From Roseinatronobacter domitianus (GTDB taxonomy: Bacteria > Pseudomonadota > Alphaproteobacteria > Rhodobacterales > Rhodobacteraceae): a stretch of 64,000 nt of DNA. The first letter of the stretch is position 1, and every line of letters begins with the position of its first letter. The notes beneath the pieces were generated by a model. That model was not told where the DNA came from. It ran no database searches and saw nothing but the letters and a program-made list of their open reading frames with translations. The position numbers were made by a program, and so were the translations under genes. The stretch lies in assembly GCF_023336755.1 (NCBI RefSeq), contig NZ_JALZWP010000004.1:62001-126000 (forward strand), written 5' to 3'. Shown here one piece after another: positions 52,954 through 62,090 of the stretch.

Positions 52954-53236
52954 CGTTGGAAGGGCATTTAGGCTGGCTTCACGAAACCGCGCTGCGGAGA
53001 CCAATGACCGCTTGGACTACAGCGAGCCTATGACGGGAAGAGTGGCGCCGCGGCATCGCCGTTGACTGGCGCAAGCAGACCACCCGCCTGCGTAAGAGGG
53101 CTGCAAACCTGAAACGCCGCATGCAAGGGTGCGGTGACGTCGTGGATATGGCGCGAAGCGGTGCTGGGGCTGTCGGCCAAGGTTCGGACATACGCCGCAT
53201 CTGGGCAGCGGGCAGATTGCACCGCAAACCACCCCG
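52954..53236. other. Intergenic region after rpoH, no gene recognised
   Basis: 283 bp between convergent rpoH and the Dabb gene. Short open frames here have no convincing start signal or family resemblance, and no terminator with a T-run was seen. It may be a degenerated remnant. Confidence 0.4.
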
Positions 53237-53545
53237 CTACATCGCAATATCCAACACGATCAGCCCATCGCGCCCCGCAATGGCGCTACCCACAAGACGC
53301 GCCCCCAAAGCCCGGTGGGCCGGGTCTTTGGCATAGGCTTCAAGCGCCGCCCAATCATCGAAATCAATCGTGAACCCATGATGATAGCCCTGCTCCATCT
53401 GTTCCGGGCTGGCCGAGCGCCCCGATATGAAGCCGCGCGCGCCGGGGTGCTTTGCGATTACGGCCGACAGTTCGGCATAAAGAGCGGTGATCTCTGCCTC
53501 TGACACGTCTGGTTTGAACCGGGTCAGGACGATGTGCCGGATCAT
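53237..53545 (-). CDS. Dabb (stress-responsive A/B barrel) protein
   Basis: 102-residue dimeric ferredoxin-like barrel protein: MIRHIVLTRFKPDVSEAEI at the start and HGFTIDFDDWAALEAYAKDP in the middle are family hallmarks. Function varies among members and is not indicated here. The start at 53545 follows GGGGGA. It is one base after the stop of the DUF3179 gene. Confidence 0.85.
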   Translation of the reverse strand: MIRHIVLTRFKPDVSEAEITALYAELSAVIAKHPGARGFISGRSASPEQMEQGYHHGFTIDFDDWAALEAYAKDPAHRALGARLVGSAIAGRDGLIVLDIAM

Positions 53546-53546
53546 A

Positions 53547-54521
53547 TCATTCCCCCAGCATCCATCGCCCCTCCGGGTGGAACGCATGAAAGGCAAATGC
53601 AAAGGGAATGTCATGCACCGCTGGGCGGCCTTGCGTATCGGTTACGCGGACATTGCCAACCTCGCGCCCCGCGCCAATTTCGCGGCTGTCCAGCGCCGAG
53701 GCTTGGCCAGCGCGCCAGGTCAGCACCACGCCCCCTTCGCGCAACGCGCCGGCTTCGCGCAAGCGGTCCAGTGGCCACGCGCGGTCGCCGACGCGGACCA
53801 CGCGTGCAAGCGGATGAATACCATGCGGCGGGTCTTCGCCGCGATAGAGAAAGGGACGGTCCGACGTGTCATAGGCCGCATACGGGTTCGAGCCATAGCG
53901 ACGTGGCGCGTCGGGCTCATCCATCACCAGACCGTCCGGGTGTTCGGCGCGAAAACGCTCCCAGCTTTCCATCCATGCCGGAAGCTGGGTCAGTTGCATG
54001 CCCATCATCTGCCCCACAATTGCAGTTGCCGTCGCCTGTTGCCACCAGCTTTCGGTCGCGCGGTCATACATAATCATATCGGAATGGCGCAGCTTGCCCG
54101 ACACGCCAAAGCTGTGGGCCACCCCGTTAATGGTCGCGTCAAACACCATGCCAGTGTTGCACAAGGGGCAGAAGGTCACGGCAATGGGGCGCCCCGCGAC
54201 AACATCATTCACGATTTCGTGCCACATCAGGTATCGGACGGGATAGGCACGGGCCGGGGCACCTTCGGGCGCATAGGTCAGCACGGGTTCCCGCGCAGAC
54301 AGACGGGTTTCGTCTGCGGCGGGCAGAAATTCGGGCGCGTCAATGGCTGGTATGCCGTCCTTGGGCGGACCACCTGACAGGATCTCGGCAAACTCCACGC
54401 TGGAGCGATTGAAATCGGTGCGTGACCATTCTGCCTGCCAGCGCGACGGGTCAGCTTGGGCGCTACCACCCAAAGCAAGAACAGTGGCACATGTCACAAT
54501 CAGGCGGTGCAAGGGCGTCAT
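53547..54521 (-). CDS. DUF3179 domain protein, exported
   Basis: 324 residues with a signal peptide (LIVTCATVLALGGSAQA). The DUF3179 core includes VTFCPLCNTGMVFDATING, a CxxC pair that could bind a metal or be redox-active, and SWWQQATATAIVG. Function unknown. The start at 54521 puts the signal at the N-terminus. Directly upstream of the Dabb gene. Confidence 0.85.
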   Translation of the reverse strand: MTPLHRLIVTCATVLALGGSAQADPSRWQAEWSRTDFNRSSVEFAEILSGGPPKDGIPAIDAPEFLPAADETRLSAREPVLTYAPEGAPARAYPVRYLMWHEIVNDVVAGRPIAVTFCPLCNTGMVFDATINGVAHSFGVSGKLRHSDMIMYDRATESWWQQATATAIVGQMMGMQLTQLPAWMESWERFRAEHPDGLVMDEPDAPRRYGSNPYAAYDTSDRPFLYRGEDPPHGIHPLARVVRVGDRAWPLDRLREAGALREGGVVLTWRAGQASALDSREIGAGREVGNVRVTDTQGRPAVHDIPFAFAFHAFHPEGRWMLGE

Positions 54522-54589
54522 GTCGGCGGCTCCGGTTGCTGTCTGTTGCCTTGGTATACGCCAAACCACCCGCAAATGTTACACCGCGC

Positions 54590-54796
54590 TTAGAAATCTA
54601 TTGCGATGCCCTTCTTTTCCCAGTCGCCATAGCGCACAGGTTCGGGGCCTTTGCGCCCGCCCAATTCGCGCGGCATCTCAACCGCCGTTTCCGCGGCGCG
54701 GCGCGCGTCGGCTTCCGCCAAGGCGCGGCGGGCGGCTTCGGGTAGCCGGGCGCGGCGGGTGGCTTCGTCTTCGGGGGTTTCTGGTTGGTCAGTCAT
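54590..54796 (-). CDS. DUF1674 protein (succinate dehydrogenase assembly factor 4-like)
   Basis: 68 residues ending in PELGG-type and VRYGDWEKKGIAIDF motifs; the C-terminal RYGDWE(K)KG(I)AIDF is diagnostic of DUF1674/SdhAF4, which helps flavinated SdhA mature in mitochondria. Start at 54796. Divergent from rsmB across 64 bp. Confidence 0.85.
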   Translation of the reverse strand: MTDQPETPEDEATRRARLPEAARRALAEADARRAAETAVEMPRELGGRKGPEPVRYGDWEKKGIAIDF

Positions 54797-54860
54797 GGTC
54801 GCTCTGCTTGTCATGGCGTCTTGCCTGATATACCGCAGCCGCACAAAAGGACAAGAAAAC

Positions 54861-56129
54861 ATGAGCGATACCCTGCCCTCGCATGCCCCCCGCGCCGCTG
54901 CCCATGCGCTTGTCATGGCGGTTGTGACCGAAGCGCGCAGCTTGGCAGAGGTGCAGCCGCGCCCTTTCACCGCCCTGCCACCAGAGGGCCAAGCCCGCGC
55001 GGCACGGTTGGCCATGGCCTGTTTTCGCCACCATGGCCGCGCCGATCACCTGTTGCGCGCGCCCTTGCGCAAAACCCCGCCCGACATTGTGCTTTGGGCC
55101 TTGCGCTTGGCGGTGGTCGAGATGGGAGCAATGGACGCGCCAGCGCATGGGGTCATAAATGACACGGTCGGGCTGCTGAACCGGGTCGCGCCAAAATTTG
55201 CAGGCCTTGGCAATGCGGTGTTGCGCCGCGTGGCTGACGGGCTGCCCGACACTTGGGCCAACGCCCCCGCGCCCCGCCTGCCCGGTTGGTTGCGCGGCGC
55301 TTTGCAGAACGCTTACGGCAATGGCGTGACCGTCGCGATAGAGGCCGCGCATGAGATTACGCCGCCCTTGGATATCAGCCTGCATGGCCCCTGCCCAGAC
55401 GGATTGGACGGCCAAACCTTGCCCACCGGCACGCGACGTCTGCCCGCCGGGCAACAGGTCAGTGCGCTACCGGGTTACGCGGAGGGCGCGTTCTGGGTGC
55501 AGGATGCCGCCAGCGCCCTGCCCGCGCGGTGGCTGTCGGGGCATCACCGCGTGCTGGACCTGTGCGCCGCCCCCGGCGGCAAGACCATGCAACTGGCGGC
55601 GATGGGCGCGGATGTGACCGCGCTGGACCTGTCGGGGCCAAGGCTGTCGCGCCTGCGCGCGAATCTTGCCCGCACGCGGCTGGACGCAGAGATCATCTGC
55701 GCCGATGCGCTGACATGGACGCCTGACACCCCCTTTGATGCGGTGCTTCTGGATGCGCCATGTTCGGCCACCGGCACCATCCGCCGGCACCCCGAATTGC
55801 CGCTGTTGAAAACCCGTGACGGGCTGCGCGCGTTGCGCGACCAGCAAGCGCGATTGCTCGACCGGGTTCTGGACCCGGCAAGCGGCATGGTCAAACCCGG
55901 CGGAGAGGTGGTCTATTGCACCTGCTCGCTGCTCCCGTCCGAAGGCGAGGACCAGATCGCGGCCGCACTTCAACGCCATCCCGGCGTGCGACTTGTCGCC
56001 CGGCCCATGGATGGCGTGCCGACCGACTGGCAAAGCCCCGACGGCCCAATCCGCACCCGGCCCGATTACTGGCCAGAGCAAGGCGGGATCGACGGGTTCT
56101 ACATGGCGCTGCTGGCGACGCCAACATGA
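54861..56129 (+). CDS. rsmB: 16S rRNA cytosine-C5 methyltransferase, RsmB/NOL1-NOP2 type
   Basis: 422 residues. N-terminal NusB-like RNA-binding domain (about 1-140) and a SAM methyltransferase with DLCAAPGGKTMQLA (about 234-247), LLDAPCSATGTIRRHPE and the catalytic-cysteine motif VYCTCSLLPSEGE. Methylates a cytosine in 16S rRNA. Start at 54861 after AAGGACAAG. Confidence 0.9.
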   Translation: MSDTLPSHAPRAAAHALVMAVVTEARSLAEVQPRPFTALPPEGQARAARLAMACFRHHGRADHLLRAPLRKTPPDIVLWALRLAVVEMGAMDAPAHGVINDTVGLLNRVAPKFAGLGNAVLRRVADGLPDTWANAPAPRLPGWLRGALQNAYGNGVTVAIEAAHEITPPLDISLHGPCPDGLDGQTLPTGTRRLPAGQQVSALPGYAEGAFWVQDAASALPARWLSGHHRVLDLCAAPGGKTMQLAAMGADVTALDLSGPRLSRLRANLARTRLDAEIICADALTWTPDTPFDAVLLDAPCSATGTIRRHPELPLLKTRDGLRALRDQQARLLDRVLDPASGMVKPGGEVVYCTCSLLPSEGEDQIAAALQRHPGVRLVARPMDGVPTDWQSPDGPIRTRPDYWPEQGGIDGFYMALLATPT

Positions 56130-56220
56130 GCGGACGTGCGCCAATACCGGTGACAGCGCCCGCCGCAGCCTGTATGTTACCGGCAAGGGCCGTCGAAAAC
56201 GCCCGATCACGACAAAGGGC

Positions 56221-57972
56221 ATGGCACAGGTGAGCAGGCCAGCGTCATCAGGAACAGAGCGCGTCAGCGCCATGGACGGTCTGACTGCGCGCTGGCTGGC
56301 GCGGGTGCGCGCGCCTGTGGCGATCACCTCGCAGCCAGAACCGCGCAGCTTGGGCCTTTATGCTCGCGGCCAACAAATGCTGGCGGGGAATTTTCTTGTC
56401 GCCGGTGAACTGCTGACCGGCCAAGGGACCGTTCCTTTCGACGCAAACACACCCGAAGCCGTGGACGATCTGCAAGGCTTCGAATGGCTGGACCATCTGG
56501 CGGCTGTCGGCGACCGGCCCGCGCGCGCATTAGCGCAAGCGGGCCTGCGCGACTGGTCGCGCCGGTTCGGGCGCGGCCGTGGACCGGGCTGGGCACCGGG
56601 GATCGCAGGGCGCCGCCTGATCCGCTTGCTAAGCCATGCCGTGCTTTTGATGCAGGGCATGGATGGAAGCGAACAGGCGGGGTTTTTGCGCCTGCTGGCG
56701 CATCACGCCGCTTTCTTGCGCAAACGCGCCGGCCATGCTGCCCCCGGTCTGCCCCGGATAGAAGCGCGCACCGGGCTGCTGTATGCCGCGCTTGCGCTCG
56801 AAGGCTGGCAGGATCGCGCGCCGGGCATCGTGACCGCGCTGACCCGCGATTGCGCCGCACAGATCGGGCCAGATGGCGCAATAGCCACGCGCAACCCCGA
56901 GGAATTGCTGAATGTCTTCGAATGCCTTGGCTGGGCGGGGCAATTGCTGGCCGAAAACGAGCAACCCATCCCCGATGCATTGGGGGATGTGATGGCATGC
57001 ATGGCTGGGGCGTTGCGCGCGCTGCGCCATGCCGATGGTGGGTTGGCGCGCTTTCATGGTGGCGGGCGCGGGCGTGACGGCGTGTTGGCCGCAGCCCTCG
57101 CCGCGCATGACGCGCTGTCAAACCTGCCTCCGACCCCGCCCCCTGACAAAGTGATGGGCTATATCCGGCTGGCCGCCGGGCGTAGCAGCGTCATCGTCGA
57201 TGCCGCACCACCGCCGTTGCAAAGCGCACCCGGCCGCGCCCATGCCGCGACCCTGGCCTTCGAGCTGACCTCGAACCGTCGCCCGCTGATCGTGTCTTGC
57301 GGGGATGGGCGCAGTTTTGGCCCTGAATGGCACCGTGCCAGCCGCGCAACCGCCAGCCATTCCACGCTGGCGCTGGACGGGTATTCCTCGTCGCGGTTCA
57401 GCACGCCGGGCGGACACCGACTGGACCTGACGGACGGGCCGCGCCATGTCGGGCTGGAATTTCGCCACACGCCCTATGCACGCGCCGCCGCGCTGTCGCA
57501 TGATGGATACGGCGAAAGCCACGGTCTGGAACATCTGCGCTATCTGGACCTGTCGAAAGACGGGCGCGTGTTGTCGGGCGAGGATATGCTGATCGCCACG
57601 GGCCGCGCCGCCCAGAAACGCTTTGACGAGGTGCGCGGGCGTCTGGGTGGAACAATCCCCTACGCGCTGCGCTTTCATCTGCACCCAGAGGTCGACGCCT
57701 CGCTGGACATGAACGGGACTGCCGTCTCTTTGACCCTGCGCTCTGGCGAGATATGGGTCTTGCGCGCCGAGGGCGCCGCGCTGTCTTTGGCCCCGTCGGT
57801 TTATCTGGAAAAAGGCCGCATCAAGCCGCGTGCGGCGCAACAGATCGTGTTGTCCTTGGCCGCAACAAGCTATACCAGCCAGACCAACTGGACATTGGCC
57901 AAGGCGCATGACACGCCGACCGCCTTGCGCGACCATGCGCAGGACGACATCTTGGCCGTGCCGGACCTGTGA
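56221..57972 (+). CDS. Heparinase II/III family protein
   Basis: 583 residues with an alpha/alpha-toroid part (about 60-300) and a C-terminal beta-sandwich (about 320-583) with ASHSTLALDGYSSSRF and the HDGYGES loop. Family members are polysaccharide lyases, but no signal peptide is seen; copies next to rsmB and purH are common in this group. The start is uncertain: 56221 has AAAGGG adjacent, 56272 is an alternative. Substrate unknown. Confidence 0.8.
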   Translation: MAQVSRPASSGTERVSAMDGLTARWLARVRAPVAITSQPEPRSLGLYARGQQMLAGNFLVAGELLTGQGTVPFDANTPEAVDDLQGFEWLDHLAAVGDRPARALAQAGLRDWSRRFGRGRGPGWAPGIAGRRLIRLLSHAVLLMQGMDGSEQAGFLRLLAHHAAFLRKRAGHAAPGLPRIEARTGLLYAALALEGWQDRAPGIVTALTRDCAAQIGPDGAIATRNPEELLNVFECLGWAGQLLAENEQPIPDALGDVMACMAGALRALRHADGGLARFHGGGRGRDGVLAAALAAHDALSNLPPTPPPDKVMGYIRLAAGRSSVIVDAAPPPLQSAPGRAHAATLAFELTSNRRPLIVSCGDGRSFGPEWHRASRATASHSTLALDGYSSSRFSTPGGHRLDLTDGPRHVGLEFRHTPYARAAALSHDGYGESHGLEHLRYLDLSKDGRVLSGEDMLIATGRAAQKRFDEVRGRLGGTIPYALRFHLHPEVDASLDMNGTAVSLTLRSGEIWVLRAEGAALSLAPSVYLEKGRIKPRAAQQIVLSLAATSYTSQTNWTLAKAHDTPTALRDHAQDDILAVPDL

Positions 57973-57993
57973 TGTTGTATAAGGACTGCCCCG

Positions 57994-59583
57994 ATGACCG
58001 ACCTTGTTCCGCTGAAACGCGCGCTGATTTCCGTCTCTGACAAGACCGGGCTGATCGACCTTGCCAAGGCGCTTGCTGCGCGCAAGGTGGAACTTGTCTC
58101 CACCGGTGGCACGGCGCGGGCATTGCGCGAAGCGGGTCTGGCGGTGCAGGACGTGTCGGACCTGACCGGCTTTCCCGAAATGATGGATGGTCGCGTGAAA
58201 ACCCTGCACCCGATGGTGCATGGCGGGCTTCTGGCGCTGCGTGACAACGAAGAACATCTGGGGTCGATGACCGCGCATGGCATCAAGGCGATCGACCTGT
58301 TGGTGGTGAACCTTTACCCGTTTGAAGACACCGTTGCGCGCGGTGCGGATTATGCCGAAGCGGTCGAGAATATCGACATCGGCGGCCCTGCGATGATTCG
58401 CGCCGCGGCCAAGAACCACGGGTTTGTCAGCGTTGTGACCGACCCCGAAGACTATATTCCGCTGCTGTCGGAACTGGACGCGCAAGAAGGCCGCACACGC
58501 CTGAGCTTCCGCCAGACGCTGGCGCAGCGTGCCTATGCCCGCACCGCAGCCTATGATGCGGCAGTGTCCACATGGATGGCGGGCGCAATCAATGACCCCG
58601 CCCCGCGCCGCCGCGCCTTTGCTGGCACTTTGGCCCAAACCCTGCGTTATGGGGAAAACCCCCACCAGTCGGCGGCGTTTTACCGCGATGGCAGCGACCG
58701 TCCCGGCGTTGCCACGGCAACCCAGCATCAAGGCAAGGACCTGAGCTACAACAACATCAACGACACCGATGCCGCGTTCGAACTGGTCTCGGAATTCCTG
58801 CCCGCCGATGGCCCGGCCTGCGCGATCATCAAGCACGCCAACCCCTGCGGCGTGGCCCGTGGGGCCACGTTGGCCGAAGCGTATAACCGCGCCTATGATT
58901 GCGACCGCATATCGGCCTTTGGCGGGATCATCGCGCTGAATACGCGGCTGGATCTGGACACCGCCAAGGCCATCACCGGCATTTTCACCGAGGTCGTCAT
59001 TGCGCCCGGCGCCGATGACGATGCGATTGCCCATTTCGCCACCAAGAAAAACCTGCGCCTGCTGACCACCAAGGGGCTGGCCAACACCGCGGCGGCTGGT
59101 CTGACCTTCAAGCAGGTGTCGGGCGGGTTTCTGGTGCAGGACCGCGACAATGGCATGATCGAGCCGGACGATCTGCGCGTCGTCACCAAACGCGCGCCGT
59201 CGGCTGCCGAACTCGCCGATATGCTGTTCGCATGGCGCATCGCCAAGCATGTCAAATCGAACGCGATCATTTACGTCAAGGACCAAGCCACCGTGGGCGT
59301 GGGTGCGGGCCAGATGAGCCGGGTCGATTCGACCCGCATCGCCGCGCGCAAATCGCAGGACATGGCCGAAGTGCTGGGGCTGGACGCGCCCCTGACCCAA
59401 GGTTCTGTCGTGGCGTCCGACGCGTTCTTTCCCTTCGCCGATGGGCTGCTGACCGCCGCAGAGGCCGGCGCGACCGCACTCATACAACCCGGCGGGTCCA
59501 TGCGCGATGACGAAGTGATCGCCGCCGCTGATGCTGCCGGGCTGGCCATGGTCTTTACCGGCCAGCGCCATTTCCGGCACTAG
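57994..59583 (+). CDS. purH: Bifunctional AICAR transformylase/IMP cyclohydrolase
   Basis: 529 residues, catalysing the last two steps of IMP synthesis. The cyclohydrolase domain has [29 protein letters not shown] and [16 protein letters not shown]; the transformylase domain has [24 protein letters not shown] and [12 protein letters not shown]. Start 57994, 21 bp after the heparinase-like gene. Confidence 0.97.
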   Translation: MTDLVPLKRALISVSDKTGLIDLAKALAARKVELVSTGGTARALREAGLAVQDVSDLTGFPEMMDGRVKTLHPMVHGGLLALRDNEEHLGSMTAHGIKAIDLLVVNLYPFEDTVARGADYAEAVENIDIGGPAMIRAAAKNHGFVSVVTDPEDYIPLLSELDAQEGRTRLSFRQTLAQRAYARTAAYDAAVSTWMAGAINDPAPRRRAFAGTLAQTLRYGENPHQSAAFYRDGSDRPGVATATQHQGKDLSYNNINDTDAAFELVSEFLPADGPACAIIKHANPCGVARGATLAEAYNRAYDCDRISAFGGIIALNTRLDLDTAKAITGIFTEVVIAPGADDDAIAHFATKKNLRLLTTKGLANTAAAGLTFKQVSGGFLVQDRDNGMIEPDDLRVVTKRAPSAAELADMLFAWRIAKHVKSNAIIYVKDQATVGVGAGQMSRVDSTRIAARKSQDMAEVLGLDAPLTQGSVVASDAFFPFADGLLTAAEAGATALIQPGGSMRDDEVIAAADAAGLAMVFTGQRHFRH

Positions 59584-59592
59584 GGGGGCGCT

Positions 59593-60072
59593 ATGAAACC
59601 CATGATCGGCACCGGCACGCTCATTCTGGCCGCAGATCAGGCGAGCAAATGGTATGTGCTGGGACCGCTGGCGCTGGACCAGCGCCTTTTCGTGCCGGTT
59701 CTGGACCCGTATGTCAGCTTTGTGATGGCATGGAATACCGGCATTAATTTTGGCCTCTTCGGCTCTGACGCGCGCTGGATGCCCTGGGTTCTGGTTGCCG
59801 TGGCGCTTGGCATCTGTGCCTTTGTCGTTATCTGGCTGATCCGCGAAGGCGCGCCACGCGGCATGCAAATCGCTGCCGGCCTTTTGGTCGGCGGGGCCAT
59901 CGGCAATGTGATCGACCGCATCCGCTTTGGCGCAGTCGCGGATTTCCTGAACGTCACTTGTTGCGGGTTCAGAAATCCGTATGCTTTCAATGTTGCGGAT
60001 ATCTCGATTTTTCTGGGCGCGGCGCTGTTGATCCTGCTGTCAGGACCGCAGAAGGACGCCGCAGACAAATAG
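59593..60072 (+). CDS. lspA: Lipoprotein signal peptidase (SPase II)
   Basis: 159-residue inner-membrane aspartyl protease with four helices. Motifs are AADQASKW, MAWNTGINFGLF, and the catalytic aspartates in GNVIDRIRFGAVADFL and AFNVADISI. Cleaves prolipoproteins before the lipid-modified cysteine. The following gene encodes a lipoprotein. Ten bp after purH. Confidence 0.96.
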   Translation: MKPMIGTGTLILAADQASKWYVLGPLALDQRLFVPVLDPYVSFVMAWNTGINFGLFGSDARWMPWVLVAVALGICAFVVIWLIREGAPRGMQIAAGLLVGGAIGNVIDRIRFGAVADFLNVTCCGFRNPYAFNVADISIFLGAALLILLSGPQKDAADK

Positions 60073-60146
60073 CGAAACGCAGGGGCGTGACGTCAGCGCA
60101 ACGATGCGCTAAACATGTTGAAGATAGGGCGTTTGGGGAAATGACG

Positions 60147-60680
60147 ATGGCACTCCGGCAAGGGATATTCGCGATTGCGGGCTGCGCGATTCTGGCGCTT
60201 GGGGCCTGCTCCGACACGGATCAACCCATGCTGATGCATGCCGCAGCGCAAGACAATGAGCCCGACGAATTCGGCATTCTGCCCACCAAGCCGTTGGAAA
60301 TGCCCGACAGCCTGAGCGAATTGCCTGCCCCGAACCCCAACGGCACGAACCGGGTAGATCCGCAGCCACGCGCAGACATTGCCCGCGCTTTGGGTGGCAA
60401 CCCCGCGCGCGCCGTGTCCGGCGGCGGTGTCGATGGCGGCATCGTGAATTACGCGGGCCGCTTTGGGCGCAATGACGGGATTCGCGCCCAACTTGCTGCC
60501 GAAGACCTGCAATTCCGCCGTGACAATAACGGGCGATTCTTGGAACGGCTCTTCTCGGTGAATGTCTACCACAACGCCTATGAACGCATGTGGCTGGATA
60601 AATACACCGAACTGCAACGCTGGCGCCGTGCTGGCGTGCAGACCCCCAGTGCTCCGCCCGAGGGGCAGCAGGCCGAATAA
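60147..60680 (+). CDS. DUF3035-like lipoprotein
   Basis: 177 residues with a lipoprotein signal and lipobox LALGAC, so lipidated at the cysteine near residue 20 and placed in the envelope. DEFGILPTKPLEMPDSLSEL-PAP is the conserved segment, as I recall of DUF3035. The start at 60147 lies six bases after GGGGAA; 60141 is adjacent to it and less likely. Directly after lspA, its processing enzyme. Confidence 0.75.
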   Translation: MALRQGIFAIAGCAILALGACSDTDQPMLMHAAAQDNEPDEFGILPTKPLEMPDSLSELPAPNPNGTNRVDPQPRADIARALGGNPARAVSGGGVDGGIVNYAGRFGRNDGIRAQLAAEDLQFRRDNNGRFLERLFSVNVYHNAYERMWLDKYTELQRWRRAGVQTPSAPPEGQQAE

Positions 60681-60713
60681 ACCCGCTCTCACGTTCGCGT
60701 ATCCGGGCTTGAA

Positions 60714-60729
60714 TGCGGATAAATCCGCA
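60714..60729. promoter_or_regulatory. 16-base palindrome upstream of the M16 peptidase pair
   Basis: TGCGGAT-AA-ATCCGCA is a perfect inverted repeat 33 bases before the start of the first M16 gene, in an 81-bp gap. Its position suits an operator; no regulator was matched. It lacks a T-run and is not a good terminator. Confidence 0.35.
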
Positions 60730-60761
60730 GTAGCTTTGACGCAGACACAAGAGGAGCGGAA

Positions 60762-62090
60762 ATGCGCAGTTTCATTGCAGCGATTGGTGTTGTTCTGACG
60801 GCTTTCGCCGCGCAGGCCAGCACTGTCACACAAGGCACGCTTGAAAACGGCATGGATGTTGTCGTGATAGAGGATCGCCGCGCCCCGGTTGTGGTGCATA
60901 TGGTCTGGTATCGCGTCGGTGCGGCGGATGAACCCGCCCTGAAATCCGGCATCGCGCATTTTCTGGAACACCTGATGTTCAAGGGTACGGATGATCTGGC
61001 ACCGGGCGAGTTTTCGGCCGTCGTAGAAGCCAATGGTGGGCGTGATAACGCTTTTACATCATGGGATTATACCGGATACTTCCAGCGTGTCGCCTCTGAT
61101 CGGCTGGGTCTGATGATGCAGATGGAAGCAGACCGCATGACAGACCTTCTGCTATCAGAAGAGGAATGGCGGCCCGAGCGCGATGTCATCCTGAACGAAC
61201 GCGGGCAGGTGGTCGAAAGTCAGCCGGGTCGTGTGTTCAACGAAGCGATGCTCGCCGCGCTTTACAAAGCCCACCCCTACGGCACCCCGATCATTGGGTG
61301 GCGGCACGAGATGGAAACGCTGAATGGCGATGATGCCAAAGCGTTCTATCGTCAGCATTACGCGCCGAATAACGCAATTCTGGTTGTCGCGGGGGATGTC
61401 GATTTCGCAGAGGCAATGGAGCTTGCCCGCACCCATTACGGTCCGATCCCGGAAAACCCCGATGTGACAACCCGCGCCCGCCCGATGGAGCCGCCGCATG
61501 TCGCCGAACGCCGTTTAACCATGAAAGATGCCCGCGTCGGCACGCCCTATGTCAGCCGGATGTATCTGGCACCCACCCGCCACGAGAGCGAACAGGCCGC
61601 CGCGCTGCAGATGCTTGCGGCCCTGCTGGGTGGTAGCGCGACCACCTCGGTTCTGGAACGAAAGTTGAATTTTGAACAGGGCGTGGCGCTGTCGGCTTGG
61701 GCCAATTATAGCGGGATGGCCCGCGATTATGGCATGTTCAGCCTTGGTATTGCTCCTGTAGAGGGTGTATCTCTGGAAGATGCAGAAGCCGCCCTCGATG
61801 CCGCGATTGTTGAATTTGTGCAAGAGGGTGTGGATCCCGAGCAGTTCGACCGCGTGCGTCGTCAGATCCGGGCCTCGGAAATCTACGCGCTCGACAACGT
61901 GCAGGGCCGCGCGCGCCAATACGGCGTTGGCCTGTCAATCGGCTTGGCTATCGAAGATATCGACGGTTGGATTGACGCTCTCGACGCAGTGACACCCGAG
62001 CAAGTCATGGAAGCGGCCAACATTTTATTGGACCGCAGCAGCGCCGTGACAGGCTACCTGACCCAACCGGACACAGAGGCGGTGAACTGA
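60762..62090 (+). CDS. M16 family zinc metallopeptidase (catalytic subunit)
   Basis: 442 residues with a signal peptide (FIAAIGVVLTAFAAQA). The inverted zinc motif HFLEHLMFKG (HxxEH, about residues 66-70) and a downstream glutamate region are present. Acts in the periplasm on peptides or misfolded proteins. It overlaps the next gene (TGATG), a non-catalytic homologue, which suggests a heterodimer. GAGGAG precedes the ATG. Confidence 0.92.
   Translation: MRSFIAAIGVVLTAFAAQASTVTQGTLENGMDVVVIEDRRAPVVVHMVWYRVGAADEPALKSGIAHFLEHLMFKGTDDLAPGEFSAVVEANGGRDNAFTSWDYTGYFQRVASDRLGLMMQMEADRMTDLLLSEEEWRPERDVILNERGQVVESQPGRVFNEAMLAALYKAHPYGTPIIGWRHEMETLNGDDAKAFYRQHYAPNNAILVVAGDVDFAEAMELARTHYGPIPENPDVTTRARPMEPPHVAERRLTMKDARVGTPYVSRMYLAPTRHESEQAAALQMLAALLGGSATTSVLERKLNFEQGVALSAWANYSGMARDYGMFSLGIAPVEGVSLEDAEAALDAAIVEFVQEGVDPEQFDRVRRQIRASEIYALDNVQGRARQYGVGLSIGLAIEDIDGWIDALDAVTPEQVMEAANILLDRSSAVTGYLTQPDTEAVN

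Noticed and set aside
57118-59868. 916-codon open frame on the minus strand
   Set aside because: It lies antisense to the heparinase-like gene and purH and has no family resemblance; long antisense frames are expected at this GC content.
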